The position numbers and the translations under genes were made by a program. Shown in pieces: positions 39,801 through 46,778 of a stretch of DNA of 64,000 bases. The notes under the pieces are model-generated. The model ran no database searches and was not told the origin of the DNA. It worked only from the letters and a program-made list of their open reading frames with translations. Location of the stretch: positions 234,406 through 298,405 of the forward strand of contig NZ_JQCF01000001.1 in assembly GCF_001438805.1 (NCBI RefSeq), read 5' to 3'. The stretch is from Companilactobacillus kimchiensis. Lineage in GTDB: Bacteria; Bacillota; Bacilli; Lactobacillales; Lactobacillaceae. The first letter of the stretch is position 1; every line of letters begins with the position of its first letter.

Positions 39801-40560
39801 CCGTTTTACCATCTTGAGTAACCGATGAAACTGCGCTAGGCTTTGCAGCAACCAAAGCATTAATAGTAGCTTGATATGTTGCAACTGTTGCATCAGTATC
39901 AGCCAAAGTATCATTAAATTTACCGGATTTAGCCTGATAATCATCTAAAGCTTCCTGTAGATCACTTTGCCAATTAGGTGTTGTAGTCAAATCTTTTTTA
40001 TTTAATATACCTTGAAGTGCGCTCAAACTATCATTAGCTGCTTTAGCATCATCGTTGGCAGTATCCGTCTGTGTTTCAGCAGCATCATAACTATCCGATA
40101 GCTTCTCAGAATCTGGTTTATTAGCTTCAACTGCAGGATCAACCGCTGGTATACCTGTTTTAATTGTAGATGCAGTCGTTGGCTCTGGTGTTGGTGCTTC
40201 TGCTACTGGTTCAGACGCTAGTACTGGTGTTACTGGAGTTTTTTCTACCGATGTAGGATCAGTAGTTACCCCATCAGCTGATTTAGTAACTGTAGTAGTC
40301 CCATTTGACACGGTTGGAGAATCAGTAGTTGGTTTAGAAGTTACTGCTGGTTTTGCTGCATCAACATTAGAAGTGCTAACTGGTGCTTTAGGTGCTGCAT
40401 TTGTACTTGTAGTTACACTATCATCTGCCGCCGCCTGAACAGATTGAGTATTAGTATTCAATACTAAGTCTATGCTCAAAGCCGTTAGTCCAGCAACATA
40501 TAACCATTTTCTATCCTCTTTAAATACTTTATTCTTTGGGTTATCTACTAAATTCTTCAC
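36826..40560 (-). CDS. LPQTG-anchored surface protein with long helical repeats
   Basis: 1244 residues. A long signal peptide (residues 1-44; FKEDRKWLYVAGLTALSI then the hydrophobic core to QAAA), a Pro/Thr/Val/Ala linker (45-140), a long helical region (about 140-810) of loose repeats with motifs like AYDAAVTAYNSAVDTYDK and NLNNWKTAVAAYQKALNTV, a globular-looking part (815-1010, holding a YYLA pattern twice), a Thr/Asn/Pro linker with near-repeats of TPETNTN, and the sortase signal LPQTGD at 1203 followed by a hydrophobic stretch and KKRK. Start is GTG with GAGG nine bases upstream. A cell-wall adhesin or spacer protein; ligand unknown. Monocistronic, placed among housekeeping genes. Confidence 0.88.
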   Translation of the reverse strand: MKNLVDNPKNKVFKEDRKWLYVAGLTALSIDLVLNTNTQSVQAAADDSVTTSTNAAPKAPVSTSNVDAAKPAVTSKPTTDSPTVSNGTTTVTKSADGVTTDPTSVEKTPVTPVLASEPVAEAPTPEPTTASTIKTGIPAVDPAVEANKPDSEKLSDSYDAAETQTDTANDDAKAANDSLSALQGILNKKDLTTTPNWQSDLQEALDDYQAKSGKFNDTLADTDATVATYQATINALVAAKPSAVSSVTQDGKTVGNNTLEDYDGIVKDYQNTINDQLKVVQNNKDNYGKAEAVNTAQSNLNTAANTLNDAITTSKNSSDYVENINTINELKIAYDAAVTAYNSAVDTYDKTNSDGPSKVVVSTTTADGQKSSTDSVDKIVSYLKSAKAYADAKAAYDITNSQTSIVNKNLNNWKTAVAAYQKALNTVQAIDDSGIQPANSSDIEKGETDIITAAKELQELQKKYSDLSGSEGASEVDFAAASKNISVKTSDLQKYIDNWSQAVTAYKIDIQRASQVDTVTNTVLSDDSVKKLKTLGDSVKTAQDTLNNSVGTLVENQKVYQAALNNYQDSVDISKSKLTDLTPLQNNLSDEITKNNKIIDATDSLVSVKKTQRLLQQKIDEINGVAGLINNTAKVWNSTSQAANVTNEWGILATQIKEIGDTYIATGALYNDAITEPKNSSYGNLAKAYADAVDDFNKATGSALGIQKLTSVEALQGELTAFNGDLTTFKDNYGQLLIKINDQKPNDALNDAAKISMQNAAKLSTDNTDTSVVKNGTSKTSLTVDIYMGDSLDSFVNNNDNDVDSDTYGMELGDKADPEMTTNSDDLINVDIPTIYKKDLIKETDDNGTHYYALNATDQAAVESALRSSVKSTYSQDGKNYYLAAIVVPGTKIDQAQGAPGSTSNFYVFKTADPISELFGSLFKGIGYDLHEQPTYKFYYLAEPTITTTDDKGGKTIGASPVFDIVQTSTLDNIVNLNSELSLNSNLLPALPTYTDTELGKLKDAPEVENYSGGTKVNSELGTVTGVVAPIITLAKASLPQQPKDNTSTTNNSHNGRNTNTGTGTNTSTPGNPEINPVTPGNPTATPETNTNIPSDPNVTTPETNTNTPSDSNGTTTKSTDPSEPGNSVTDTDNNNVGQNNNVTVTNYDGNAQTDNIAVYNFGGGTPSLNGYNPAYSNKTTTMTNVSNVNGVASDIHNALNTLPQTGDAKQTKLQMLGAILLSFVSVISGISFGKKRKATARIK

Positions 40561-40603
40561 GACAGCTTACCTCATCCATATATATTCAATCTTTATTATT
40601 AAC

Positions 40604-40632
40604 AAATTAATATTTCTATACGCATTGAACAA
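40604..40632 (-). promoter_or_regulatory. Candidate promoter of the surface protein gene
   Basis: Minus strand TTGTTC, 17 bases, TAATTT, about 45 bases before the GTG start. The match is moderate. The remaining bases up to 40750 show nothing else. Confidence 0.4.
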
Positions 40633-40751
40633 TATAGCATTACAGGAAAATCATGCATGCCACTGTTTGTTAGAATCCTTTTCTTAATTTGAATATTTTA
40701 TTAATATTTACCCAATTGGCATATAAATATTTTTATTTAAGAAAAATAGTC

Positions 40752-40802
40752 AAAAAAATAAACCGAACTCTCAAACAATTGAGAATTACGGTTTATTTTT
40801 TA
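40752..40802 (-). terminator. Terminator of rplS
   Basis: AATAAACCG and CGGTTTATT form the outer stem and CTCTCAA / TTGAGA the inner one. The minus strand continues TTTTTTT. The plus strand also ends in a T-run. Confidence 0.88.
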
Positions 40803-40832
40803 AAGTTAAATTGCTGATCTAAATGTGTATTA

Positions 40833-41186
40833 TTAGATGTCGCGACGACGTTCTTTAATACGAGCAGCCTTACCTGTACGAGCACGTAGGTAGTAAAGCT
40901 TACTACGACGTACACGACCATGTCTGATAACTTCGATTTCTTCAACACGAGGTGTGTTTAATGGGAATGTTCTTTCAACACCAACACCATTACTCATCTT
41001 ACGGACAGTATATGTAGCACTGATACCAGCACCATGTCTCTTGATGACAACACCTTCGAATAGTTGAATACGTTCACGTGAACCTTCAACAACCTTAGCG
41101 TGGACACGAACTGTATCACCACTACGGAAGTCAGGAACATCAGAACGTAATTGTTCTTTAGTAATATCTTGAATTAAGTTATTCAT
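40833..41186 (-). CDS. rplS: 50S ribosomal protein L19
   Basis: 117 residues. Seen: [20 protein letters not shown] then [60 protein letters not shown]. Last gene of the rpsP-rimM-trmD-rplS cluster, but it has its own promoter at 41270-41298 and a leader of about 75 bases; an L19 leader RNA is known in Firmicutes but I cannot confirm it here. Confidence 0.98.
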   Translation of the reverse strand: MNNLIQDITKEQLRSDVPDFRSGDTVRVHAKVVEGSRERIQLFEGVVIKRHGAGISATYTVRKMSNGVGVERTFPLNTPRVEEIEVIRHGRVRRSKLYYLRARTGKAARIKERRRDI

Positions 41187-41250
41187 AAATAATTCTCCCT
41201 GTCGACACTCATATATAACCTATTGATATACAGCGGAATATCGTTAATAT

Positions 41251-41298
41251 GTGTTCAAACACTCTTAAAATTATACTTTATTTGAACACGATTGTAAA
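41251..41298 (-). promoter_or_regulatory. rplS promoter with flanking inverted repeat
   Basis: Minus strand TTTACA (41293-41298), 17-base spacer, TATAAT (41270-41275). A perfect 9-bp inverted repeat GTGTTCAAA / TTTGAACAC (41281-41289 and 41251-41259) brackets the -10 box. The -35 box abuts the trmD stop. The repeat is not followed by T, so it is not a terminator; it could be an operator or a 5' RNA stem. Confidence 0.75.
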
Positions 41299-42027
41299 CT
41301 AGTTATTTCGACGAATTTCACGTAAAATCTTCTGTTCTTCATCAGTCAACTCAGCCTTCTCTAATAAATCAGGCCGACGCTCCAAAGTTTTCTTCAAAGA
41401 CTGTGTTAAACGCCATAAGCGGATTTTTTCATGGTCCCCGCTAGTTAAGACCTCTGGCACTTTTTTACCACGGAAATCAGCTGGACGAGAATATTGTGGA
41501 TATTCCAACAAATTATTAGAGAAAGATTCCTCTTCAGCCGAAACTGAATTACCAAGCACACCAGGTACAAAACGCAAAGTAGCATCAATCATACTCATAG
41601 TTGGCAATTCTCCACCAGTCAAAATATAATCACCAATCGAAACTTCATCAGTCACCAAATCTTTGACCCGTTCGTCGAAACCTTCATAATGTCCGCAGAT
41701 AAAAACCAATTGATCTTCTTTAGCAAAATCACGAGCCATTTGAGTGTTGAAAGTTTTTCCAGCTGGATCCAAAAGAACCACTCTTTTTTTACCAGGTTTC
41801 TTTTTTTCAACATAATCCATAGCATCATAAATTGGTTGAGCCTGTAAGAGCATTCCCGCACCACCACCATAAGTTCCATCATCAACATGATTTTGCTTAT
41901 TAGTGGTAAAGGCTCGAAAATCAACAACCTCAATATTGGCTAAATTCTTTTCTTGAGCTTTTCCAATCAATGATTCATCTAAAGCCTGAAACATTCTAGG
42001 AAAAATACTTAAAATTGTAATATCCAT
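41299..42027 (-). CDS. trmD: tRNA (guanine-37-N1)-methyltransferase
   Basis: Makes m1G37 in tRNAs and prevents +1 frameshifts; SPOUT trefoil-knot enzyme, 242 residues. Seen: [63 protein letters not shown], and C-terminal [19 protein letters not shown]. Its ATG shares one base with the rimM stop (TAATG). Confidence 0.98.
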   Translation of the reverse strand: MDITILSIFPRMFQALDESLIGKAQEKNLANIEVVDFRAFTTNKQNHVDDGTYGGGAGMLLQAQPIYDAMDYVEKKKPGKKRVVLLDPAGKTFNTQMARDFAKEDQLVFICGHYEGFDERVKDLVTDEVSIGDYILTGGELPTMSMIDATLRFVPGVLGNSVSAEEESFSNNLLEYPQYSRPADFRGKKVPEVLTSGDHEKIRLWRLTQSLKKTLERRPDLLEKAELTDEEQKILREIRRNN

Positions 42028-42542
42028 TAGTCCATCAATCCATCCGGTATTTCGACATTAACAACTTGGTTATCCAGATCAACTTTTTTGATAACATCCT
42101 TGATATAAGGCAAAAGAATTTCCTTATACTTAGTTCCTCGAACCACCCAAACATCATTTGAGCCTAATTCGAGAATTTCAGCAACTTTCCCGACTTCACC
42201 CAAATCCTTATCAACAACTTTCAAACCAATAATTTGGCTATAAAGAAATTCATCTTCATTTAGGCTAGAGACTTCAGCGCCATCAGCAAATAATTCTGAT
42301 TTAACATACTTTTCAACATCATTGATATTGTCGTAACCCTTAAATTTCAAAAGGATAAAGCTCTTGTGTGGACGTGATGATTCAACGGTAAACTCTTGAA
42401 CTTGATCTTTGTTTTTAAGGTAAACTTTTGCGCCCGCCTTAAAACGATCTTCTGGAAAGTCAGTAATTGAAATAATTCTTAATTCGCCTTTAATACCATG
42501 AGTATTAACGATTGTTCCAACGCGATATAATTTTTCGGTCAT
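42027..42542 (-). CDS. rimM: 16S rRNA processing factor RimM
   Basis: 30S assembly factor that binds S19. 171 residues. Seen: [20 protein letters not shown] at the N-terminus, the PRC-barrel block [40 protein letters not shown], and C-terminal [16 protein letters not shown] precedes the ATG. The khpA/ylqC gene that usually lies between rpsP and rimM is missing. Confidence 0.97.
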   Translation of the reverse strand: MTEKLYRVGTIVNTHGIKGELRIISITDFPEDRFKAGAKVYLKNKDQVQEFTVESSRPHKSFILLKFKGYDNINDVEKYVKSELFADGAEVSSLNEDEFLYSQIIGLKVVDKDLGEVGKVAEILELGSNDVWVVRGTKYKEILLPYIKDVIKKVDLDNQVVNVEIPDGLMD

Positions 42543-42557
42543 TTTTCCTCCGTGAAT

Positions 42558-42599
42558 AAAAATGAGACCTCGACAAAATAATGTCTGGCCCCATCAAAA
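42558..42599 (-). terminator. Attenuator-like hairpin between rpsP and rimM
   Basis: Minus strand GGGGCC-A-GACA, loop, TGTC-GA-GGTCTC (two G-U pairs), followed by ATTTTTATTC. It would allow more S16 than RimM/TrmD to be made. Confidence 0.6.
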
Positions 42600-42603
42600 A
42601 TTA

Positions 42604-42876
42604 CTATTTTGTGAATTTGCTTTCGTGATACTTTTGCATAATTCCGTGTTGTTTCAACAAGTGACGAACAGTATCTGAAGGTTGTGCACCTTTGTTTAAC
42701 CATTCAACGATCTTGTCGTCTTCTAATTTAATTTCTTCTGGTTGTGAAATTGGGTTGTAGTAACCAACCTGTTCGATAAAACGGCCATCACGTGGTGAAC
42801 GTGAGTCTGCAATAACGATTCTGTAAAATGGTCTTAACTTACTACCCATACGTTTCATTCTGATCTTAACTGCCAT
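42604..42876 (-). CDS. rpsP: 30S ribosomal protein S16
   Basis: 90 residues from the ATG at 42876, with GGAGG ten bases upstream. Seen: [40 protein letters not shown], and [19 protein letters not shown]. The longer in-frame extension covers the leader and is not conserved. Transcribed from the promoter at 42913-42941. Confidence 0.98.
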   Translation of the reverse strand: MAVKIRMKRMGSKLRPFYRIVIADSRSPRDGRFIEQVGYYNPISQPEEIKLEDDKIVEWLNKGAQPSDTVRHLLKQHGIMQKYHESKFTK

Positions 42877-42912
42877 GTGTTTGTTTCCTCCAAGTAAATA
42901 CTTAACTTTGTT

Positions 42913-42941
42913 AGTATACACAAAAATTAGAGTGGTGTAAA
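42913..42941 (-). promoter_or_regulatory. rpsP promoter
   Basis: Minus strand TTTACA, 17-base spacer, TATACT, about 30 bases before the ribosome binding site. Confidence 0.82.
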
Positions 42942-42978
42942 GTTTTTTTCTTTACAGTGATTTTTTATAGTTCAAGGA

Positions 42979-43082
42979 TGCCGTCCTCCGTAAAAATCGC
43001 AATTTGGCCGGAACGTAGTGGGCCGACAAAAATCGGAGGCTAAGGATAACTTCACTACTGAGCCTCCGATTTTTACTCCGGA
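42979..43082 (+). repeat. Structured intergenic repeat, copy 1 (E1)
   Basis: Begins TGCCGTCCTCCGTAAAAATC and ends CCGATTTTTACTCCGG. Holds a perfect 14-bp hairpin AAAAATCGGAGGCT / AGCCTCCGATTTTT (43028-43041 and 43061-43074) and a competing outer stem GTAAAAATCG / CGATTTTTAC. About 50 bases of its left part match the reverse complement of copy 2 at 43307-43468 with scattered changes. No reading frame is evident. Confidence 0.7.
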
Positions 43083-43197
43083 CTAGTTTTTTGTTTTATT
43101 TGTAATTTTCATAATAACTCATTTATTGTATATTTCAATCTAACAAATTTAATACAAAAAAATGAATATTTAAACATACAGACGTCAAATCACAAAT

Positions 43198-43254
43198 AAA
43201 AAAAGACAACTTAACTGACCTCAAATATTTAAAGTCAGTAAAACTTATCTTTTT
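43198..43254. terminator. Terminator-like hairpin in the rpsP-ffh gap
   Basis: AAAAAGA ... ACTGAC, loop, GTCAGT ... TCTTTTT, with an internal loop; near-symmetrical T-runs. The rest of 43083-43306 is AT-rich and shows no gene. Confidence 0.45.
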
Positions 43255-43306
43255 AATATATTAATATTCGTAAATTAATTTAAAATTCTATCAAAAACAT
43301 TAGTAT

Positions 43307-43468
43307 GGAGCAAAAATCGGGAATTGGCTAAGATGTGAAATTCTACTTAGGCGGCGTACTTTGCCGTCTTAGTAGAAGGCCGAGTTTTGAAACAGTTTGA
43401 ACTTCAACTGGTTCAAAATCGTGCCCACATCGTTCCAGCCAAATTCCTGATTTTTGCGGAAGACGGCA
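43307..43468 (-). repeat. Structured intergenic repeat, copy 2 (E2), three-way-junction fold
   Basis: Outer stem GCAAAAATCGGGAATTGGCT (43310-43329) with its near-complement at 43437-43457; then GATGTG / CACATC; inside, two hairpins: CTACTTAGGCGGC / GCCGTCTTAGTAG and TTTTGAAACAGTT / AACTGGTTCAAAA. On the minus strand it shares the ends TGCCGTCYTCCGYAAAAATC and CCGATTTTTRCTCC with copy 1. It begins about 23 bases after the ffh stop, so it is probably transcribed as the ffh 3' region. Confidence 0.7.
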
Positions 43469-43491
43469 GTGAACAACCATCACCAAAAGAA

Positions 43492-44928
43492 TTATGACTT
43501 AAAGCGTTTGATCTTCTTTAAGCGTTTCTTCTTGTTCTTCTTATTCTTACGAACCATTGAATGCATCGCCATCTTACCCAAGCGACCTTGGATACCATTG
43601 CCCATCAATTGATCCATACCTTGCATATTACCCTTAGACATCTTATTCATCATGTCACGGGATTGCTTAAACTGTTTGATCATGCGGTTAACGTTTTGAA
43701 CGCTTTGACCAGAACCACTAGCAATTCGGCGTCTTCTGGAAGGATTCAACAAATCTGGATCTTCACGTTCTTTAGGTGTCATTGAATAAACAATGGCCTT
43801 CAAATGGGCAATATCCTTTTCGCTAATATTAATATTAGCTAGTTGCGGATTATTAGCCATTCCTGGAATCATCTTCATAATTTCATCCAATGGTCCCATT
43901 TTTTGGACTTGATCCATTTGATCGATAAAGTCATTAAAATCAAAACTGTTTTCACGAATCTTTTCAGCTACTTGTTGAGCTTGCTTTTCATCATAATCAG
44001 TTTGAGCCTTTTCAATCAAGGTCAGCATGTCACCCATACCTAAAATACGGTTGGCCATACGATCTGGATGGAAGACATCCAATTGGTCGAGTTTTTCACC
44101 TTGCCCAATGAACTTGATTGGCTTACCAGTTACGGAACGAATTGAAAGTGCAGCACCACCACGGGTATCACCATCCAACTTAGTTAGAACAACACCAGTA
44201 ATATCAAGCTGTTCGTCAAATCCAGCCGCTACTTTGGCAGCCACTTGACCAGTCATTGAATCGGCAACGAACAAAATATCATTTGGATGAGCCAATTCTT
44301 TGATACGTTTTAGTTCGTCCATCAATTGTTCATCGATTTCCAAACGACCGGCAGTATCAATAATGACATAATCATTTTTGTTTTCAGCCGCTACCTTTAA
44401 ACCATTCCGGACAATATCAACTGGATCAGGTTCTGTTCCCTCGTCGTAAACTGGTACATCAAGTTGCTGACCAATCGTCTTCAACTGTTCAACCGCAGCA
44501 GGACGATAAACATCGGCAGCAATGAATAATGGACGAGCTTTTTCCTTAGTCTTCAAACGGTTAGCTAACTTACCGGCAGTGGTAGTCTTACCAGCACCTT
44601 GGAGACCAACCATCATGATGATTGTGGGAATATGTGGTGCTTTATTCAATGGAACAGCTTCTTGTCCCATCAGCTTAGTTAATTCTTCGTCAACGATTTT
44701 GACAACTTGTTGTGAAGGTGTCAAACTTTCCATTACTTCGGCGCCTAAAGCACGTTCTCTAACTGTCTTAACGAAAGTTTTAACAACATCGAAGTTAACA
44801 TCAGCTTCCAACAAAGCCATTCGAACTTCACGCATTACTTTACGGACGTCTTCTTCAGAAAGCTTACCTTTTCCCCTTAAGGAAGAGAAAACTTTTTGTA
44901 AACGATCACTTAATCCTTCAAAAGCCAT
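43492..44928 (-). CDS. ffh: Signal recognition particle protein Ffh
   Basis: SRP54 GTPase that binds signal peptides and the SRP RNA. 478 residues. N domain 1-90; G domain with G1 GLQGAGKTTTAGKLA (about 107), DTAGRLEIDEQLM, TKLDGDTRGGAALSI; methionine-rich M domain from about 300 with the RNA-binding RRRRIASGSGQSVQNVNRMI and a basic KKNKKNKKKRLKK tail. Downstream of ylxM by 9 bases. Confidence 0.98.
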   Translation of the reverse strand: MAFEGLSDRLQKVFSSLRGKGKLSEEDVRKVMREVRMALLEADVNFDVVKTFVKTVRERALGAEVMESLTPSQQVVKIVDEELTKLMGQEAVPLNKAPHIPTIIMMVGLQGAGKTTTAGKLANRLKTKEKARPLFIAADVYRPAAVEQLKTIGQQLDVPVYDEGTEPDPVDIVRNGLKVAAENKNDYVIIDTAGRLEIDEQLMDELKRIKELAHPNDILFVADSMTGQVAAKVAAGFDEQLDITGVVLTKLDGDTRGGAALSIRSVTGKPIKFIGQGEKLDQLDVFHPDRMANRILGMGDMLTLIEKAQTDYDEKQAQQVAEKIRENSFDFNDFIDQMDQVQKMGPLDEIMKMIPGMANNPQLANINISEKDIAHLKAIVYSMTPKEREDPDLLNPSRRRRIASGSGQSVQNVNRMIKQFKQSRDMMNKMSKGNMQGMDQLMGNGIQGRLGKMAMHSMVRKNKKNKKKRLKKIKRFKS

Positions 44929-44937
44929 ACTCTACTC

Positions 44938-45279
44938 CTACATTTCATTTATTTTAGAAATTCTTCTTACTAACTTTAATAACTCTTTATCATCTGAATA
45001 TTTAGTTTGTACTAGTTGATCCAATTTTTCCGAAATATCATCAATTTCTTGAGTCTTTTCAATCAAATTTAATTCTTTCTCAAACGATTCTAACAAATTA
45101 ACCGAGCGATGCAGGTTATCCAGAACCGCTTGGCGCGAAACCTTTAACTGTTCTGCAATTTCACTAAGTGAAAAATCTTCCACATAATAAAGGTCTAAAT
45201 AACGACTCTGTTTTTTAGTTAGCAAGGCATGATAAAAATCATATAACAAATTTATACGCGTTGTTTCATCAATATCCAT
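44938..45279 (-). CDS. ylxM: YlxM, SRP-operon helix-turn-helix protein (UPF0122)
   Basis: 113 residues. Sigma-70 region-4-like helix-turn-helix: LTKKQSRYLDLYYVEDFSLS then EIAEQLKVSRQAVLDNLHR. Homologues in streptococci assist the SRP pathway; role here by family and position between ftsY and ffh. Only two bases separate it from ftsY. Confidence 0.94.
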   Translation of the reverse strand: MDIDETTRINLLYDFYHALLTKKQSRYLDLYYVEDFSLSEIAEQLKVSRQAVLDNLHRSVNLLESFEKELNLIEKTQEIDDISEKLDQLVQTKYSDDKELLKLVRRISKINEM

Positions 45280-45281
45280 AA

Positions 45282-46769
45282 CTACTTATTCGATGCTCCA
45301 ACAATCAATTCCTTGAACAATCCATAAATGAATTTCTCGGGATCAAAGTCACGTAGATCATCCATTTGCTCACCTAAACCGACCAGCTTAACTGGAATAT
45401 GTAATTCGTTACGGATAGCTAAGACGATACCACCTTGAGAACTTCCGTCAAGTTTTGTGAGTACAATTCCTGAGACCTGAGTCGTTTCGTTAAATTGTTT
45501 AGCCTGACTCAAGGCATTCTGACCAGTAGAGCCATCCAAGACTAACAGTACCTCTTGAGGTGCATCGGGTAATTCACGAGTAATGACACGTTTAATTTTT
45601 TCAAGTTCACGCATCAGGCCTTCTTTATTTTGCAAACGACCAGCAGTATCAACTAATAAGATATCAAAGTCTTCTGAAATAGCTCGTTGGACAGCATCGT
45701 AAACAACTGAAGCAGGATCGGTGTGTGCCTTGCTAGCTTGAACTGGGACACCATCACGTTTACCCCATTCTTGAAGTTGTTCAATGGCACCAGCTCTAAA
45801 TGTATCAGCGGCAGCCAGTAATACTTTCTTTCCTTGTTGTTGATAACGGTGAGCTAATTTACCAACAGTAGTGGTCTTACCAGCTCCATTAACCCCAACA
45901 AACAAGAAAACAGTTGGTGTTTTATCGGCACTGAATTTCAAAGAATTATCTTCTTCTTTACCTTCTTCGCCATACATATCAACTAATTTTTGAACAATAA
46001 CGTTAGAAACATCCGAACGTTTCTTAGCGTTTTCCAATTTAACTTCTTCACGTAATTCATCTGAAATACGCATAGCCGTTTCATAACCCACATCAGATTC
46101 AATCAATAATTCTTCCAAATCATCGAAGAAATCTTCATCAACACTTCTGAAATTTGCTAAGAAACGATTAAATCTGGCACTAAAGGAATTACGACTTTTC
46201 TTAAGACCTTCATCGTATTCCTTAATGTCGTCCTTAGGTTCCGCTTCAGTTTCAGTATCAGTTGGTTCGACCGCATCTTCGTTTGGCTCTTCAGTATCTG
46301 AAACGTCAACTGGCTGTTCCGGTTCAGCTGATTCAGTATCCTCTTTAGGTGTCTCTGATTCCACTGTTTCTTCTGAATCTTCTGATTCCTTTGGTTCTTC
46401 TGGTACAACAGTTTTTGGCGTTTCAACTTCAGCTAGTTTTTCAGGTTGTTCCGGTTCTTCTGGTTCTTCTGGTTCTGACGTAGCTGGTTCTTCTGGTTTT
46501 TCAATCGGTTTTGTCTCAGGTTCTGGAGTTGGCTCTGTTACGGCTTTTTCTTCCGTGGATTCAGATTCTTCAGGAGTTTCAACTGCAGCTGGTTCTTCTG
46601 GTTCTACTGGAGTTTCCTCGGTATTTTGCTCAACATCAGTTTGTTCAGTCGATTCAACTTTTTGGTCAGATTCTTTTTCAGATTCAACGGTTGATTTTTT
46701 TTCTAAATCTTTATCTTCAGAGGAATCTTTACCAGTAAAGGCTTTTTTAATTCGATCAAATAATCCCAT
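45282..46769 (-). CDS. ftsY: SRP receptor GTPase FtsY
   Basis: 495 residues. The first about 190 residues are a Glu/Pro/Thr/Ser-rich acidic A domain with irregular repeats such as EEPEEPEQPEK, after an initial amphipathic MGLFDRIKKAFTGK. NG domain follows: N domain FSARFNRFLANFRSVDEDFF, G1 GVNGAGKTTTVGKLA (about 295), DTAGRLQNKEGLM, TKLDGSSQGGIVLAI. Binds Ffh at the membrane. Lies between smc and ylxM. Confidence 0.97.
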   Translation of the reverse strand: MGLFDRIKKAFTGKDSSEDKDLEKKSTVESEKESDQKVESTEQTDVEQNTEETPVEPEEPAAVETPEESESTEEKAVTEPTPEPETKPIEKPEEPATSEPEEPEEPEQPEKLAEVETPKTVVPEEPKESEDSEETVESETPKEDTESAEPEQPVDVSDTEEPNEDAVEPTDTETEAEPKDDIKEYDEGLKKSRNSFSARFNRFLANFRSVDEDFFDDLEELLIESDVGYETAMRISDELREEVKLENAKKRSDVSNVIVQKLVDMYGEEGKEEDNSLKFSADKTPTVFLFVGVNGAGKTTTVGKLAHRYQQQGKKVLLAAADTFRAGAIEQLQEWGKRDGVPVQASKAHTDPASVVYDAVQRAISEDFDILLVDTAGRLQNKEGLMRELEKIKRVITRELPDAPQEVLLVLDGSTGQNALSQAKQFNETTQVSGIVLTKLDGSSQGGIVLAIRNELHIPVKLVGLGEQMDDLRDFDPEKFIYGLFKELIVGASNK

Positions 46770-46778
46770 ATTTAACTC

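Noticed and set aside
36826..40560. Phage or insertion-sequence cargo around the surface protein
   Set aside because: No integrase, transposase, terminal inverted repeats or tRNA gene is seen nearby.
41251..41289. trmD terminator
   Set aside because: The inverted repeat is not followed by a T-run on the minus strand and it surrounds a good -10 box.
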